Below are positions 22,085-33,817 of a stretch of 64,000 bases of DNA, piece after piece. The position numbers and the translations under genes are program-made. Numbering within the stretch: the first letter of the stretch is position 1; each line of letters opens with the position of its first letter. The DNA is taken from assembly GCA_011037195.1 (NCBI GenBank), contig JAAEAF010002612.1, forward strand, positions 1 to 64,000, written 5' to 3'. Below the pieces are notes generated by a model that did no database searches, was not told where the DNA came from, and saw only the letters and a program-made list of their open reading frames with translations. Source of the stretch: Triatoma infestans (lineage: Eukaryota; Arthropoda; Insecta; Hemiptera; Reduviidae).

Positions 22085-22670
22085 CTCCAACACCACCGAA
22101 ACACCCCCACTAGGCCCTTATAGCTATTCCAAGAAAAACAACGACATACCGGGTCCCGAATGAATATCCAGACCCGGGTCTAACCCAAGATTCACCGCAG
22201 CCAGAACAAATCGGACAATAAATCAAGGGAAATAGCCTAAGCTCTTCTACGAACATCCCGTTCCGATTAAAAGTCCTGAACCTAATTTCCTTACAACCCA
22301 AACACTCTGTAATAAGATGGATGGGTGTTTCCTCCTCTGTCACACAGACTCTACAAAAGGGGAATGCATGAGCCCCATTAAGTAGAAGGGTCTCGTCAAC
22401 CATAGTGCCCAGTAATGGATCCAACCAGATGCCTGAGAGAAGTCCGTGAAAGAGACAGCAACATCTCACTAATAGCCCTGTCCTGACCCCGAATGAGCAT
22501 CCTAGATAGCCGACAGCCTATTGTGCTTATCCATAGGGATGAGTGCTGTGAAGCTATACATGACTGGAAACTTGACAGACATGTGCCTGTAGACATACCC
22601 TAAACCATCTAAGATTCACCGAAGTCGGAAACAAATCGGACAATAAACTTAAAGGGAAACAGCCTAAACT
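22085..22670 (-). pseudogene. LOA-like non-LTR 3' fragment
   Basis: The minus-strand frame at 22469-22110 reads a C-terminal tail: LLNGAHAFPFCRVCVTEEET, then PIHLITECLGC. The zinc ligands C-x2-C-x8-H-x4-C are intact, and an LRLFPLIY stretch follows. The intact element in this window has the same tail motif (ETPIHLL). A short second copy of the tail segment (about 22600-22670) repeats the block at 22190-22250, so two 3' ends lie in tandem. Both are 5'-truncated and dead. Confidence 0.7.
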
Positions 22671-24118
22671 CTTCCAAAAATTTTTTTGTAAACATTTTTC
22701 TAGGGAAATTGATTTTTGAAAGGTTCTGTGATATCTGAGATGTCAGGATAATCTCTTAATTGAACTACCAGCATTTCTAGGGTTCAATGATGCATTGGCA
22801 TCCGATGCCTTTCCAGTGCACTGTCGTCGAAAGAGAAGATAGATAGAAAGCACACTATCGAGAACTCTTAATACCTACAACTGTGCCCAACACCATACAC
22901 TGTGTGTTGCTGAGGCTACCAGAATGGAAAAAATTGAATGACTACCGCCCGTGCTAGAAATATGATATCAACATTCCATCCCATTCCTGGGCGCTACTGA
23001 TAAACTAAACCCGCTCCACTAGTAATAGGTAAGTAGCAGTATAATTTGGTGGTGATGATTAAATGAAACACCACTAACACTAACACTAATATATTACATT
23101 TTTTTTTAACTTAATAAGAGAACATTGTAAAGAGAGAAAGGAGTATAAATATAGAATTGCCGAGCGAGACGACCGATTAGCTATCAGCTGAAAATGCCAA
23201 CCAGGTATTTGGTATTGGTATTGGCCCAATGACATTTCAAGAGAGAGTCATGGTTATCCATGAACTGGCCTTGTCAGTCACACGTTATAATTGCACTCCA
23301 ATTCGTCATCATCCAAGAGATAGTCTGAAGTTTATTGAGACTACTCAATTCTAAGCAAAATCAAGGGATTGATAAATTAATTTTTTTACGTTAATGTACT
23401 AATAACCACAACAACTACTAATTCTTCTTTTGGTTTGTCCATTATCTTCGGTTAATAGCAGATAATGGTAATAAATAATAAATCTATTGGTTGACCTCAA
23501 ATAATAAAGAAAAATCGATTGCAGTGACCAAAGAACCCAATAGTAATTATTTATTTAAATCACATTTTCAGAATATTATTCACCATGTTGCGTTAATTAT
23601 ACAATACGAATGTTACTGATTTTGACATTTCTAATTAATGGTGTGAGGTAGTTTCTTTATTCACCATCTATGTAAATTTAATAAATAATTATTTATTCTC
23701 AGGCACAACACGTCCATGTTATTTCTGTATACGATCTAGATATATAATATATGTGGCGACCACGCCAACTAAGTTCAATATATTCTCATACAGTCTATTG
23801 AACCGATAATGACCCGTATAATTGCGTAGCATCCACTAGTCTAACGATTTTACGTTAGTGCTCAATAGATCCTTCGTAATTGGCGAATCCTATTTTTCAA
23901 AAAAACTTTCTCCCGCTATTTACCTGGCGATCTATATTGTTGTACAGCAATTTCAATATTGTTACAGCTCGATGGAGCTCTGGCTGCTCCTGAATTTTTT
24001 GCCACAATGGAGTAAAATTCAGCAGTAGCTGTTTCGCAAGAACCATAAGTATTACGTAAAGTTAGAAAGTTTAAATTTATATAATACTTATGGAAATGTT
24101 AGGAAATTTTGAAGTTAG
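22671..24118. other. Unassigned intergenic sequence
   Basis: Moderately complex sequence without recognisable coding potential. The block from TGTGGCGACCACGCC at about 23752 to about 23960 is less AT-rich and starts like some LTRs, but I found no partner repeat, so I do not call it. Confidence 0.25.
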
Positions 24119-24520
24119 TATAATGGATGTGAGAAGGAGAGAATGAATTTGGGAATGAGAAATGAATTAGAAATAATTAGATGTTATGATGAACATCGTA
24201 TGATGAATAGAACTCACAAACAGCAAGGACTATGCAGTTATAATAGAAATAAATAGAAATAGTTAAAATAAAAGTTAGGTAGCGAGATAAATAAAAAGAG
24301 ACAGAGTGGCTAAATAATAAGAAGATAGTAGATAGGTTGCTGACTGGTACTGTTGTAAAACTGTCGTAAAACTGTTCTGCTGTCGCTATATTTATATGAA
24401 TTCAATCTCCCTTCCTAGTCTGGCCTAGGAAGTAACCTAACCACTACTTTTGATTCATTTAATGTCTGCTTCTCCGCTCTTCGGAACCTATGAATCTTTC
24501 ATGATTCGGATCTCATTACA
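24119..24520 (-). mobile_element. Possible diverged solo LTR
   Basis: The left end (TATAATGGATGTGAGAAGGA) and right end (CTCTTCGGAACCT...CGGATCTCATTACA) resemble the ends of the two solo LTRs at 43830-44160 and 46418-46752. Both this and those copies also have a CTAGTCTGGCCTA block inside. No clear target duplication was found, and the middle differs. Confidence 0.4.
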
Positions 24521-24528
24521 TAAGTTTG

Positions 24529-24865
24529 CCCTCAAAATCAACTAATCGTTGCTTGACTGAAAGCTTCCTGCTATAGGGCTCTGTTGCTGACTGCCACGAT
24601 CTAAGATCTAACATCGAGCATATACGATAGAGTGCCCAGACGAATCTATGATTCTGAAAATCAATTTCTTACGTCAAAGTGCCGCCTATAGCTCGATTCT
24701 ATTCGATTCATGCACCTTGTTCCATTTGTCAATTTTTCCATGGTTATTTTTCTATCCTTTCTTTATAAAATCTGAAAACAAGTACACAGAAAAGTTATCA
24801 AAACTTAAAGATATAACAATTGCCTTTGTGTCTAATGGACCATCATATAATCCCCATCACCTATG
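24529..24865 (+). repeat. 337-bp direct duplication, copy 1
   Basis: Nearly identical to 26009-26346, by eye well above 90% with a one-base length difference. It starts CCCTCAAAATCAACTAATCG and ends CCCATCACCTATG. The short frame shared by both copies has no recognised family. Confidence 0.85.
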
Positions 24866-24874
24866 TTATTATAC

Positions 24875-24918
24875 TGATTACATTACCAGACAGTCTTGTG
24901 AATGTTTCACACCAGAAT
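24875..24918 (-). repeat. REP1 5' tip
   Basis: On the minus strand it reads TCTGGTGTGAAACATTCACA and directly abuts the end of the first 337-bp duplication. Confidence 0.45.
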
Positions 24919-25281
24919 GCTGACCCCTTCTAATTAATAATTAGGAGTAATATAAGAAGATATTGCTATAATAATAATAATGTTCACGAAGTTTACGAAA
25001 TTGAGTCTTTACCTGGCACTCATGTTTTGAGAAAAAAACTTTTTTTCAATAATGATCGTTTTTGAAGTGTTTGTGCTTGTGAAGCTGTAGTGCCACTTCG
25101 ATTTATTGTACGTAATAGCATTAAGGTGACATTAATGACATTGCTAGAATTCCAAATTATAGAAAATTGGGTAACCAGAAGTGCAAATTTATAGTGCAAT
25201 GAATTTTCTTTAAACATACATAAGATGTGTATTGTGTAAACCTGTTACTTTTATTTGAATTGTTTTTCTGGAAAAAAAATT

Positions 25282-25711
25282 TTTAAGGAATAGTTCTGGG
25301 GAGATCTATCAGTTAGAATTAAAGTTTAAGGAATAGTTCTGGGGAGATCTATCAGTTAGAATTAAAGTTTAAGGAATAGTTCTGGGGAGATCTATCAGTT
25401 AGAATTAAAGTTTAAGGAATAGTTCTGGGGAGATCTATCAGTTAGAATTAAAGTTTAAGGAATAGTTCTGTGGAGATCTATCAGTTAGAATTAAAGTTTA
25501 AGGAATAGTTCTGGGGAGATCTATCAGTTAGAATTAAAGTTTAAGGAATAGTTCTGGGGAGATCTATCAGTTAGAATTAAACTTTAAGGAATAGTTCTGG
25601 GGATATCTATCAGTTAGAATTAAAGTTTAAGGAATAGTTCTGGGGAGATCTATCAGTTAGAATTAAACTTTAAGGATAGTTCTGGTAACATCAATCAGTT
25701 AGAACTAAACT
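25282..25711 (+). repeat. 43-bp minisatellite, about 10 units
   Basis: The units start at about 25282, 25325, 25368, 25411, 25454, 25497, 25540, 25583, 25626 and 25669. Each contains AGTTCTGGGGAGATCTATCA followed by GTTAGAATTAAA. The first nine are nearly identical with isolated substitutions, such as a T in unit 5 and an ACTTT junction in later ones. The last unit is degenerate. Head-to-tail units without spacers exclude a CRISPR array. Confidence 0.95.
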
Positions 25712-26008
25712 TTTAGTCCTAGAGGAGGAAGATAGATGCCGTACAATGTCGTCACATTCTGGTAAAAACTTTTATGCCCTGAATAACTACAGAGTGTGCC
25801 ATAAGTCACAAAGTGGTTTGAAATTGTTACAACTTACGATTTTCTATGTATTTTCTATGTGTTTTTTCCATAGAAAGGTTGGGAAAAATTCACAACAGCA
25901 GAACGAGCTAAAATCCTATAGTTTGATTTTTTTGAAAACAAAGATCCAATTATTGTTATAACTCGAAGAGATTATCGGCTATATTTTCATGTAAGCAGAG
26001 GAACTAGT

Positions 26009-26346
26009 CCCTCAGAATCAACTAATCGTTGCTTGACTGAAAGCTTCCTACTACAGGGCTCTGTTGCTGACTTGCCACGATCTAAGATCCAACATCGAAC
26101 ATTTACGATAGAGTGCTCAGACGAATCTATGATTCTGAAAATCAATTTCTTACGTCAAAGTGCCGCCTATAGCTCGATTCTATTCGATTCTTGCACCTTG
26201 TTCCATTTGTCAATTTTTCCATGGTTATTTTTCCATCCTTTCTTTATAAAATCTGAAAACAAGTACACAGAAAAGTTATCAAAACTTAAAGATATAACAA
26301 TTGCCTTTGTGTCTAATGGGCCATCATATAATCCCCATCACCTATG
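26009..26346 (+). repeat. 337-bp direct duplication, copy 2
   Basis: Second copy of the 24529-24865 segment in the same orientation, 1480 bp away. Together the copies bracket a segment containing the minisatellite. No TG...CA ends were seen, so I do not call them LTRs. Confidence 0.85.
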
Positions 26347-26449
26347 TGATGTAGTGACTGAAATGTCAGTACATTTATATTTTAGAAAAAAAAAACAACT
26401 TTGAAGAAAAATTGGCATTTGTTTCTTTTTGTCGTTAATTTGTTTTTCT

Positions 26450-27100
26450 GGAAAAAAGAAAGAGGAAGTGTTGCGATCATGTTCAATTTTCGATATTGAG
26501 TTTTTGTCGGAAAAACGAGTTTTGGGGTCCTCTGAAGGCGAAAACATGCTTTTAGAGAATGATCTGTGCGCGTGCGTGTTAACAGAATATCTCAAAAACG
26601 AAAAATCGCAGGGAACCCCAAACTTGATATTCCGTTTAGGAATTGACACAAAAGATTCAGGCAAAATTCATCATCCTAAAGTGCGAATTTACTGACTCTC
26701 TTTTTCTTTTCTTTTTTTCGCGATTTTTCTATAAAATGTCTCCCAATGAGATTTTCTTTAAACTTGGTACACTATCCGCACACAAATATCTATCACTTTT
26801 ATTTGAAACATTTTCCCGGTAAGATTGATTTTTTTGGAGGGTTTTGAGGTGTCTAAAGTACCACTTCAGTATCATGCATGATTCTACCAAGTTTATAATA
26901 TGAAGTTATAAATAAATTTATCGATAGAATTCCAAATTTGAAGTAAATCGATTAACCGCAAATGCGACTTTACGGAATAGGTTTTAGTGTTTTTGTAATT
27001 TTCTTGAAAAACGATTGCGTTTCTTTTTTTTTACTTGGAATGGGTCAGTACTGAGATAAAAAACGATAAAATGCTAAATGCTGAGAATATTACTTTTAAC
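26450..27100 (-). repeat. REP1 copy, minus strand, 3' two-thirds
   Basis: Read on the plus strand, it starts in an eroded terminal palindrome (AGAAAGAGGAAGTGTTGCGA) and continues through the complement of the REP1 3' block (GATATTGAGTTTTTGTCGG, TTTTGGGGTCCTCTGA) and the AAAATC modules. The 89-residue frame at 26429-26695 is a frame shared by REP1 copies, not a gene. Confidence 0.6.
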
Positions 27101-27186
27101 ATTTGAAAACGTTTTCTGAACAAATTGATTATTAGATAATTTTGGGTATTTTTGGACTTTTATATGTTTAGTTTAAATTTAAACCG

Positions 27187-27690
27187 CTGTGATGGATGCA
27201 AGAAATATAAAAATATATTTAATTTGAAAAAAAAAATCAAAATATGTGACATTCCCTAGCAAAAGGACATTTCAGGTAGAAGACCACTATTGTCTTTTAG
27301 AGTTCATGAACTTGATAGCATTCTTCTCACAGGGGAAGATTTGAATTAACAATTAGAAGACATTCCTTCAAGACAGTTTTGTTGTGGACGCCGAAGCAGA
27401 ACACTTGTTTTTCCCTCTCTCTAGCATCAGTGCATATTAATAAGTTTATAATATCTTGCAACTAACTTGTAGTTATTATTTCAATAGAATATATTTATTG
27501 TTAGCAGTGGTGACTACTTTCTTATTTCTGATACTTCACTCTCTTAAACATATATACTTACAAGCCCTTTTACTAAACCGCTCACGCTACAAGCTACCAG
27601 CACACAAACATACAACATCACCAATCACATTTCAGCGCACAAGCGCCTGGATTTTTGACAGTGGGCGCTCCAGAAAAGCCAGTTCAGGTA
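27187..27690 (+). repeat. Interspersed repeat family REP2, copy A
   Basis: Starts GTGATGGATGCAAGAAATAT and includes GGTAGAAGACCACTATTGTC, CAGGGGAAGATTTGAA, TTAGAAGACATTCCTTCAAG and CCCTTTTACTAAACCGCTC. It is very similar to copy B at 60116-60640. The 81-residue frame at 27456 recurs as a frame in the minus-strand copy D, reflecting shared repeat sequence. Confidence 0.65.
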
Positions 27691-28984
27691 CACAAGTATA
27701 ATCCCTACACATTTTTTTTAATGGCCAGCCCAACTGATCATTGTAAACGTTGCAATTTTGAAAGAAAACTTATAATTTAAGTTGTATTAATTAGAGTGTG
27801 GGGAAGTCATGTGAGTGAATCAAATTTTTGTATCTTGGTATTGTCACTGCTTAATCGTGCGGCTTTTCTAAGGTGTTCCATTGTCGACTACGTCTATTGC
27901 AAGTTACTTTACAACTAAGCACTTCTCTAAGTGTTTAATGACACTTTTTTAATTTGCCTGTCGCACAAATACAGTACTAATTACTGTAGTTAAATAAAGC
28001 CTCTTATTAAATAACAGATAATCTAGACTTATTTTTTTTTTCAAGTGTAAAACTCATTCTGATAAAAATCTATTATTTAAGGTATAATTTTCTTTTATTG
28101 TTAATTTTTTTTAATTTAATCTGTTGATATTATATCTAATGGATTCAAGGTCGCCGATAGGCTAAGCGAAGGTTGGAAGGTTTATGTAGGCAAACAGGGT
28201 GGAATAACCCGCTATGGTCCTAAATATGATAAATGCTTGTATAAGCGTCTGTGAGAGAGAGAACCCTTGCCTACAACTTAGCCTACACTCCATCCTTGGA
28301 AGCTTACACAAGCTAACAGACTAACTTTCTGTAGAAGATAGGAGGCGAGAAGGCACAATTAAGTACGACCCAAGAGGGGAATATTAATTAATTTGTGTGG
28401 ACCTTTAGCTACGTCTCCAACACACACACACCTCTACAATACAACAAACCCATAACGTAGTCTGTGAAAAAAAAAAAAATAAAAAAATTAATTCAACTCT
28501 CAGTTAAAAATATTTAATCCAAATAAATATTTAACTTGTATGTTATTTTTTATTTATTTAAAAGGGGCGATAATATCTGCCGAGTTAATTAATTTTATAC
28601 CCCGTAATCTTTCATTTTCACTTTAATGTTGTTCTATGAAAAAGTGTTTGAATCGAGTTAATTTCTTAAATTTGTATTTTTATCAGAAATATAGTTTTTA
28701 AGAAAATTATACGAAAACAATATTTTTAATGAATGGCCTGTGTCTTTGTAATATACTGAAGAAACGTCACAGAGAGAAAAAGCAATGAAATCTGGATAGT
28801 GGGAGGGAAGACCTACCTGGATTTGGAGGCTGTGTGGAATTTGCTGAAGTCATGATATTGTTCGTAATACAACATAATCTTTACAACCTTATTTAAAACA
28901 GAGGAGCAGGAGGATTTTTGAATGTTGTATGTTTGTAAACTGGTAACTATTTTTTCATCGCTAAATAAGCAAGCATTTTATTTC
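27691..28984. other. Unassigned AT-rich sequence
   Basis: No coding or RNA signature was seen. The block 28145-28460 is more balanced in composition and contains a weak inverted match around TGTAGGCAA / TTGCCTACA (28175-28285). It could be an unknown element. Confidence 0.25.
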
Positions 28985-29190
28985 CTTAGTGAAGAGTAAC
29001 GCGTTAGACTCTTACGTTGGGGGTCCTGAGTTGGCGTCTAGCAGAGCTGCCCTTAGATTTTTCACTTCCCAAGAGCATCTACAACTGACTGTCCATTGAT
29101 GAGCAGTGTTGTCAGTAACTAGGAAATACTGCTCGGAGGAGGTGGCGGCAGTGCAAGAGACAGCTCCATGGGCCACAATAGATCTTTCAG
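28985..29190 (+). mobile_element. tRNA-derived SINE, diverged copy
   Basis: Shares the order of the better SINE copies below: a tRNA-like head (AACGCGTTAGACTCTTACG), CTGCCCTTAGATTTTTC, CTGTCCATTGATGAGCAGTG and GGCGGCAGTGCA. Internal promoter boxes are degraded. Confidence 0.5.
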
Positions 29191-30011
29191 ATTGGATTAC
29201 ATATACTATTCCCTAAAAGAATCTAATCTAATCTTCTATTACATTATTGTTAAACAACCAATTTCTCGAGACGTAAAGTAAAGACTAAAATGGCTAGAAC
29301 CATGGATCAACTAAAATTCTGATTGAACGATCCAAGAAATCTTCTTCCAACATTAAACTTCACTGTAAACAGAAAATGCTTCTAGCAGTAATTCTTATTC
29401 TGAATTCTTACTCGAGTTTCGGTGATTCCTATAGCTTTCAGCTTCCAGAAATCCAGAACTCCAGCATCTCCAACGAGTGAGAAAATAAAAAAAAAACTGA
29501 GAACGATCTCAGGAATCCTGCTCAATTGCGTCCAACCAGTGTCTCCAGATCCACTAAAACTTAACAGTGTTAATTTTTTTTCTGTTCTATAAGACTACTT
29601 CCGCTTCAATCAAGATTTTAATCATGTCATCAGAATCAAGATCCTTAATGTAGATACTTCTCTCCTTTATTTGTGGTAATGTATGTGCAAAGGAACTCCA
29701 CAAAGTTTCGGGCAAATCCGGAAAATGGGAACCATAATTTTGCTAATTGATTTTTCTTGAAAAATACTTTAGCAGTTTTCTTTAAAATTGATATAATAAC
29801 AGTACATATAAAGACCTAACACTTTTATTTCGACGTCCTTTCAGGAAAAATTGGGTTTAGAGATTTTTGAAGGAGCTGGTAACAATTTCTTTTTACGGAG
29901 GGGAAGTCCGAAAATGCATTTCTGGTGATTTTCAAAATTTCTTTGTTTACAGATATTAGTGTTAAGTGTTTTAATCCTTCTGTAGGAGGACGAACCATAA
30001 ACAAACAATAA
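29191..30011. other. Unassigned sequence
   Basis: AT-rich. No convincing coding frame; the minus-strand frames at 29825-30032 show no family resemblance. No terminal repeats were recognised. Confidence 0.25.
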
Positions 30012-30110
30012 AATCTGGTGTGAAACACTCACAAGACTTTTTCGTACTCCAGTTTACATAGTTACATTGTGTACAGTTTTTTGAACTAATTTCAATATGT
30101 GAACTGCACC
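30012..30110 (+). repeat. REP1 5' tip
   Basis: Begins near 30023 with TCTGGTGTGAAACACTCACA, followed by a diverged GACTTTTTCGTACTCCAGTT. It is cut off after about 90 bases. Confidence 0.55.
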
Positions 30111-30241
30111 AAATACATTAAAAAAATGAAGGATAATATATTGAATAGCTACAAACTTCAGGTCAAAAAAAAGTTTTTTTTACCAAAATATTATGAATTC
30201 CTTTAAGAAATTTTTGTGGGTGTTTAACATCAATTTTATTT

Positions 30242-30707
30242 TGTCCCACTAGTATAAACGGCCAAATAAAAAATGGCGGACTTACATTGGGTCATATCTG
30301 CCTAATACTCTTTTGCTTTCCCTTTTAACAATATGCTGAATGCTGAATTTCTTCTTTATAGCTCATATTTATTATACATATAAAAAAGTAGTGTGTTAGA
30401 AATAACCTAATTTTTTATAAAATAAGAAAAAGTAAAATATTTATAGCATAATCTGATAATTTTAAAATATCTATAGAGGAAAAATTAGAAAACAAATTTC
30501 GAAACTAGATTTTTCATACAAACAAGTAGCTATAAATATCAACTTATTTCTAACATAATATTTACTGTTTTATATATTTAGTGTGAGCTATATAGAAAAA
30601 ACTCAGAATTTTCAATCCATTGTTCAAAAGAAAAAGGCAATAGGAAATTAGCCGGAAATGCGAAATCCATCGCCATTTTTTATTTTGACGTACATACTAG
30701 TGGGACA
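30242..30707. mobile_element. MITE with about 165-bp terminal inverted repeats
   Basis: The left end TGTCCCACTAGTAT and right end ATACTAGTGGGACA are inverted copies. The inverted resemblance extends inward about 165 bp through AAATAAAAAATGGCG, TTTTGAACAAT-like, TATAGCTCA and GTTAGAAATAA blocks, leaving a loop of about 130 AT-rich bases. Total length is 466 bp, and there is no coding capacity. No obvious target duplication was found, so I cannot assign the superfamily. Confidence 0.8.
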
Positions 30708-30929
30708 CTAGTAAATTGATATAATTATTAATTTATTATATAATTAACGCTTCTACTTTCTATAATTTATTTCTTTAATTGTATTATTCATTAGTTCGAA
30801 TCCTTTTTTTGAAGTTGTGGCGAGAAACTATATAATGATTGAATTAGCACTTGCGTAGATTTCCGTCTTTAAAAAAAGATACTATATGATTCGTGTATAA
30901 ACTGAATTTGCTCTGTGCAAGTCTGCGTT

Positions 30930-31035
30930 ACCACACTGTTTTGACAAAACATCCTGATAATGGGTGAACGCCTGAAACCGATCGGTGACCACAAATAGAA
31001 GATCGGCTATCACGAAAAATATCTCTGATACTTTC
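30930..31035. repeat. Penelope-like terminal motif
   Basis: The block CCTGATAATGGGTGAACGCC plus TGAAACCGATCGG...CACAAAT has the same plan as the arms at 49541-49795 and the motif at 48540-48625: a GA-rich stem, 'cgaaaccggtcagg', then a CACAAA tail. Such motifs are typical of Penelope-like terminal repeats. No coding part was found next to it. Confidence 0.35.
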
Positions 31036-31259
31036 TAGCTCAGCGGAACCAAGCACAAACAAGTCTTTCAATACTTTGTGGACTGCGCTACATACATTAA
31101 ATTTGATCAAGCACTAAAGCAATTGAACAGATTGAATTGTTCAAGTACTAAAATAATTCAACAGAAAGAATTAATGTATTAAAACAATTAATATGTGACA
31201 GAAGTCATTCACACAAGAATGAAAATAAGTGCATTTCTATAACATACAATAAAATCAAG

Positions 31260-31764
31260 TCAATAAATCAATAAAAATCAATTCTACTTAATATTATAAT
31301 TCAGATGATAGAATTGTGTAATATACTGAAATAGCACTTTAGAGAATAATCTAACCCCACCTTTCCCCCCCATTTAAATGCCCTTAAATGTATTTTCCCG
31401 GAGAAATGTTTTAAATAAAAATTGTAGATCTTTGTGTGTGTAGTTGATCTGCCAAGTTTAAAGAAAATCGTTGGAGCCATTTTTGAGAAATTTGCAAAAA
31501 AATTACATAAAAACATTCAGTAATGGTACTACCGGTTCAGGAATTTTGACAGATAACGTACTGTTAGATTCCATAGTGATACCCAAACGGAATATCAAGT
31601 TCACGTACATACTATGCTTTTCACATACAAACACACACAGACCATTTGCTAAAAACCACTTTTTTAGATTCAGAGAACCTCAAAACGGACATTTCGGGTG
31701 AAAAGTCGATATCGAAAATTTGACCCGCTTAAAATACTTCCTCTTACTAGGAGTAAGAGAAAGT
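31260..31764 (+). repeat. REP1 3' half
   Basis: Runs from the AATATACTGAAATAGCACTT block to a nearly perfect terminal palindrome (CTTCCTCTTACTAGGAGTAA followed by GAGAAAGTAGAAA). The next REP1 copy starts three or so bases later, so the two are arranged head to tail. Confidence 0.7.
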
Positions 31765-31766
31765 AG

Positions 31767-33156
31767 AAATGGTATGAAACACTCTCACAACTTTTCCTTA
31801 CTGCAGTTAATAAAATTATTATATTATATTATTAAACTTGGTAATTTTTATTCCGTTGCCCTAACATAAACATAAAGGTTAAAGGTAGTTGGGGCGAATA
31901 GAGTTGGTAGGGTGTGTTGTCTGACCCAGATGGAAAGTAGAAATTATGTGCCTACACTGTAATCCAAAAGATAGCGCCCAAAACAATCCACAAACTCAAA
32001 TTTTAACATTTTAAATGTAACGAGACAGATGCCATAGAAAACCCTTCAAAAGTCATTGTTATGGAAAATCTTTTAAATAAAAGTGATAGATTTATATCTG
32101 TGCAATTAGTTTTTTTTTTTCTTCTCAACCAGTAGCCCTGATTAAGGGGAATCGAGGAGAGAGGATCGTCTGTGGCAGCTTCTTTTGCTTTAAGGTCTGC
32201 TTGTTCATTTCCCGTTATACCTACGTGAGCTTTAACCTTTCTAACGCTAATTTCACTACCTGTTTGCCTGATGTAAATATTGCTTATAATGGTTTGGATC
32301 AAGTTATTGTTACTGGCGCGCTGCTATAATAGCTTAATTGCCACTTCGCTATTTGTACATAAAAAGTAAAATTCCCATAAAAAGTTTCAGCTCGTTACAT
32401 TTCATGATATACTCTGTAGCTTTCAGAAGAGCAATTTGCTCCGCCTGATTTATGGAGCAGAATTCTTTTAATCTGTATTTACCTTCCGCCACAAATGTAC
32501 ATGTCTGAAGATCCCACACAACAAACGCCGAACCAACATTGTCTTGCATTTTATTTCATACATATATATAAAAAATGTTTCCATTAATTCCTTACTAAGC
32601 AGACCCTGTTCAAGCAATATCACAGTACAAGGCAGGATGCGTCCTATTGACCGTGGCAATTGGAGCATCCCAATCATCAGTGGATAACCCACAATACGTC
32701 TGATAAGCCTTTAGTAACTAAATAAAGCACAACAAGTGTGCAATTAGTATTCCACGTTTAAAAGAATTCGTTGGAACTGTTTTCGAGTAACTTCCAAAAA
32801 AATCAAACATCCACTCTGTAAAGAAACCAATTTTCTTCAATCTTGGTATTCCAGCTACATTTTTATCTACTTCAATATTTAATAGGTAGTAGAACCATAC
32901 ATTGCACTAAGAGGTACTATAGTAATAGTAGGTACTATAGAGGTACTGTATAGTAAGTAGTAGGTGAACTAGTGTAAAAAAAACAATGGTTGTAGCCGTT
33001 TTAGAGAAAATCGCGAAATAAAGTAACTCACACATACAGCCTATTCGCTATATACATTTTCTCAGATTCGAGGCCGGTATTTCCGGTAAAAACTCAATCC
33101 AGAAAATGTTACACAATCGTCATTACTTCCTGTTAGTTAGAGGTGAGAGAAAGTAA
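31767..33156 (+). repeat. REP1 copy interrupted by an RNase H fragment
   Basis: The 5' end GGTATGAAACACTCTCACAA at 31767 runs to about 32000. It resumes at about 32735 (GTGCAATTAGTATTCCACG) and ends in CTTCCTGTTAGTTAGAGGTG plus AGAGAAAGTAAAA at about 33156. The intervening 32000-32715 is an antisense retrotransposon piece. Confidence 0.6.
32000..32715 (-). pseudogene. Non-LTR retrotransposon RNase H fragment
   Basis: On the minus strand a frame at 32549-32349 reads NVGSAFVVWDLQT, then FCSINQAEQIALLKATEYIM. This matches the first strands and glutamate helix of RNase H. A second frame, 32302-32003, reads ISVRKVKAHVGITGNEQADL, the conserved H-x-G-x-x-GNE-x-AD end motif. Stops and a frame change separate the two. 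It resembles the I/LOA-group RNase H but is not a copy of the intact element at 11.3-16.9 kb. It is dead and 3'-truncated, and sits inside a REP1 copy. Confidence 0.7.
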
Positions 33157-33817
33157 AATTCCCATCCTTAGTAGGCAGAAATCATAGAAAGGTACTATTT
33201 AAACATTCATCTAGATTGGTCATAAACAAATATACAAACCGACATAGCTTTATAATATCTATCATTTAATTGTATTGCTACAGCATTTCATTTCCCTTGA
33301 AAGTGAACATTAAATAGACTATGTAAATGAAAGTAAAATAAAGTATTATTTTTAAAAAAATTATAGAAGAGAATCAAAGCAGAGATTTGTTTGTTGGGTG
33401 ATACATAATATGTTAGATCTATTTAAGAATATAATAAAGTAAAGAAAAAGGCACCATATGAGGCACACATGATATGCCCAACAGTTCCACATGATATGCC
33501 CAACAGTTTCTATCTACGTCAACAAAATATAATATTACATATTTACACTTCTGTTTGTTAAATTGAAAAGAATGATCACGCAATCTGTTTTCTTTTTGTA
33601 TTAATATTTTATATATGATTCATAATAATATAAAATGATCAATAGACAGTTAGCTATGAAACGTAAATAATCATTTTTAACAACCGTTGAATAATGTGAC
33701 AAATATTCCGCTAGAACGAGTGACTAAATTTAGTACTTTCAATGTCTAGAGATAAAACAAACCTTTTTGCCAACTTTCATTTAAATTAATCTCAAGTTTT
33801 GGATAAAATTGTTAAAA
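33157..33817. other. AT-rich sequence without recognised features
   Basis: No feature recognised. Two short direct repeats (ACATGATATGCCCAACAGTT at about 33467 and 33489) are present. Confidence 0.3.

Noticed and set aside
23752..24050. LTR starting TGTGGCGACC
   Set aside because: No second copy, no matching end and no target duplication in the window.
25282..25711. CRISPR-like array
   Set aside because: Units are contiguous with no spacers, and the context is eukaryotic; it is a minisatellite.
24529..26346. LTR retrotransposon with 337-bp LTRs
   Set aside because: No TG...CA ends, no primer-binding site and no coding sequence between the repeats.
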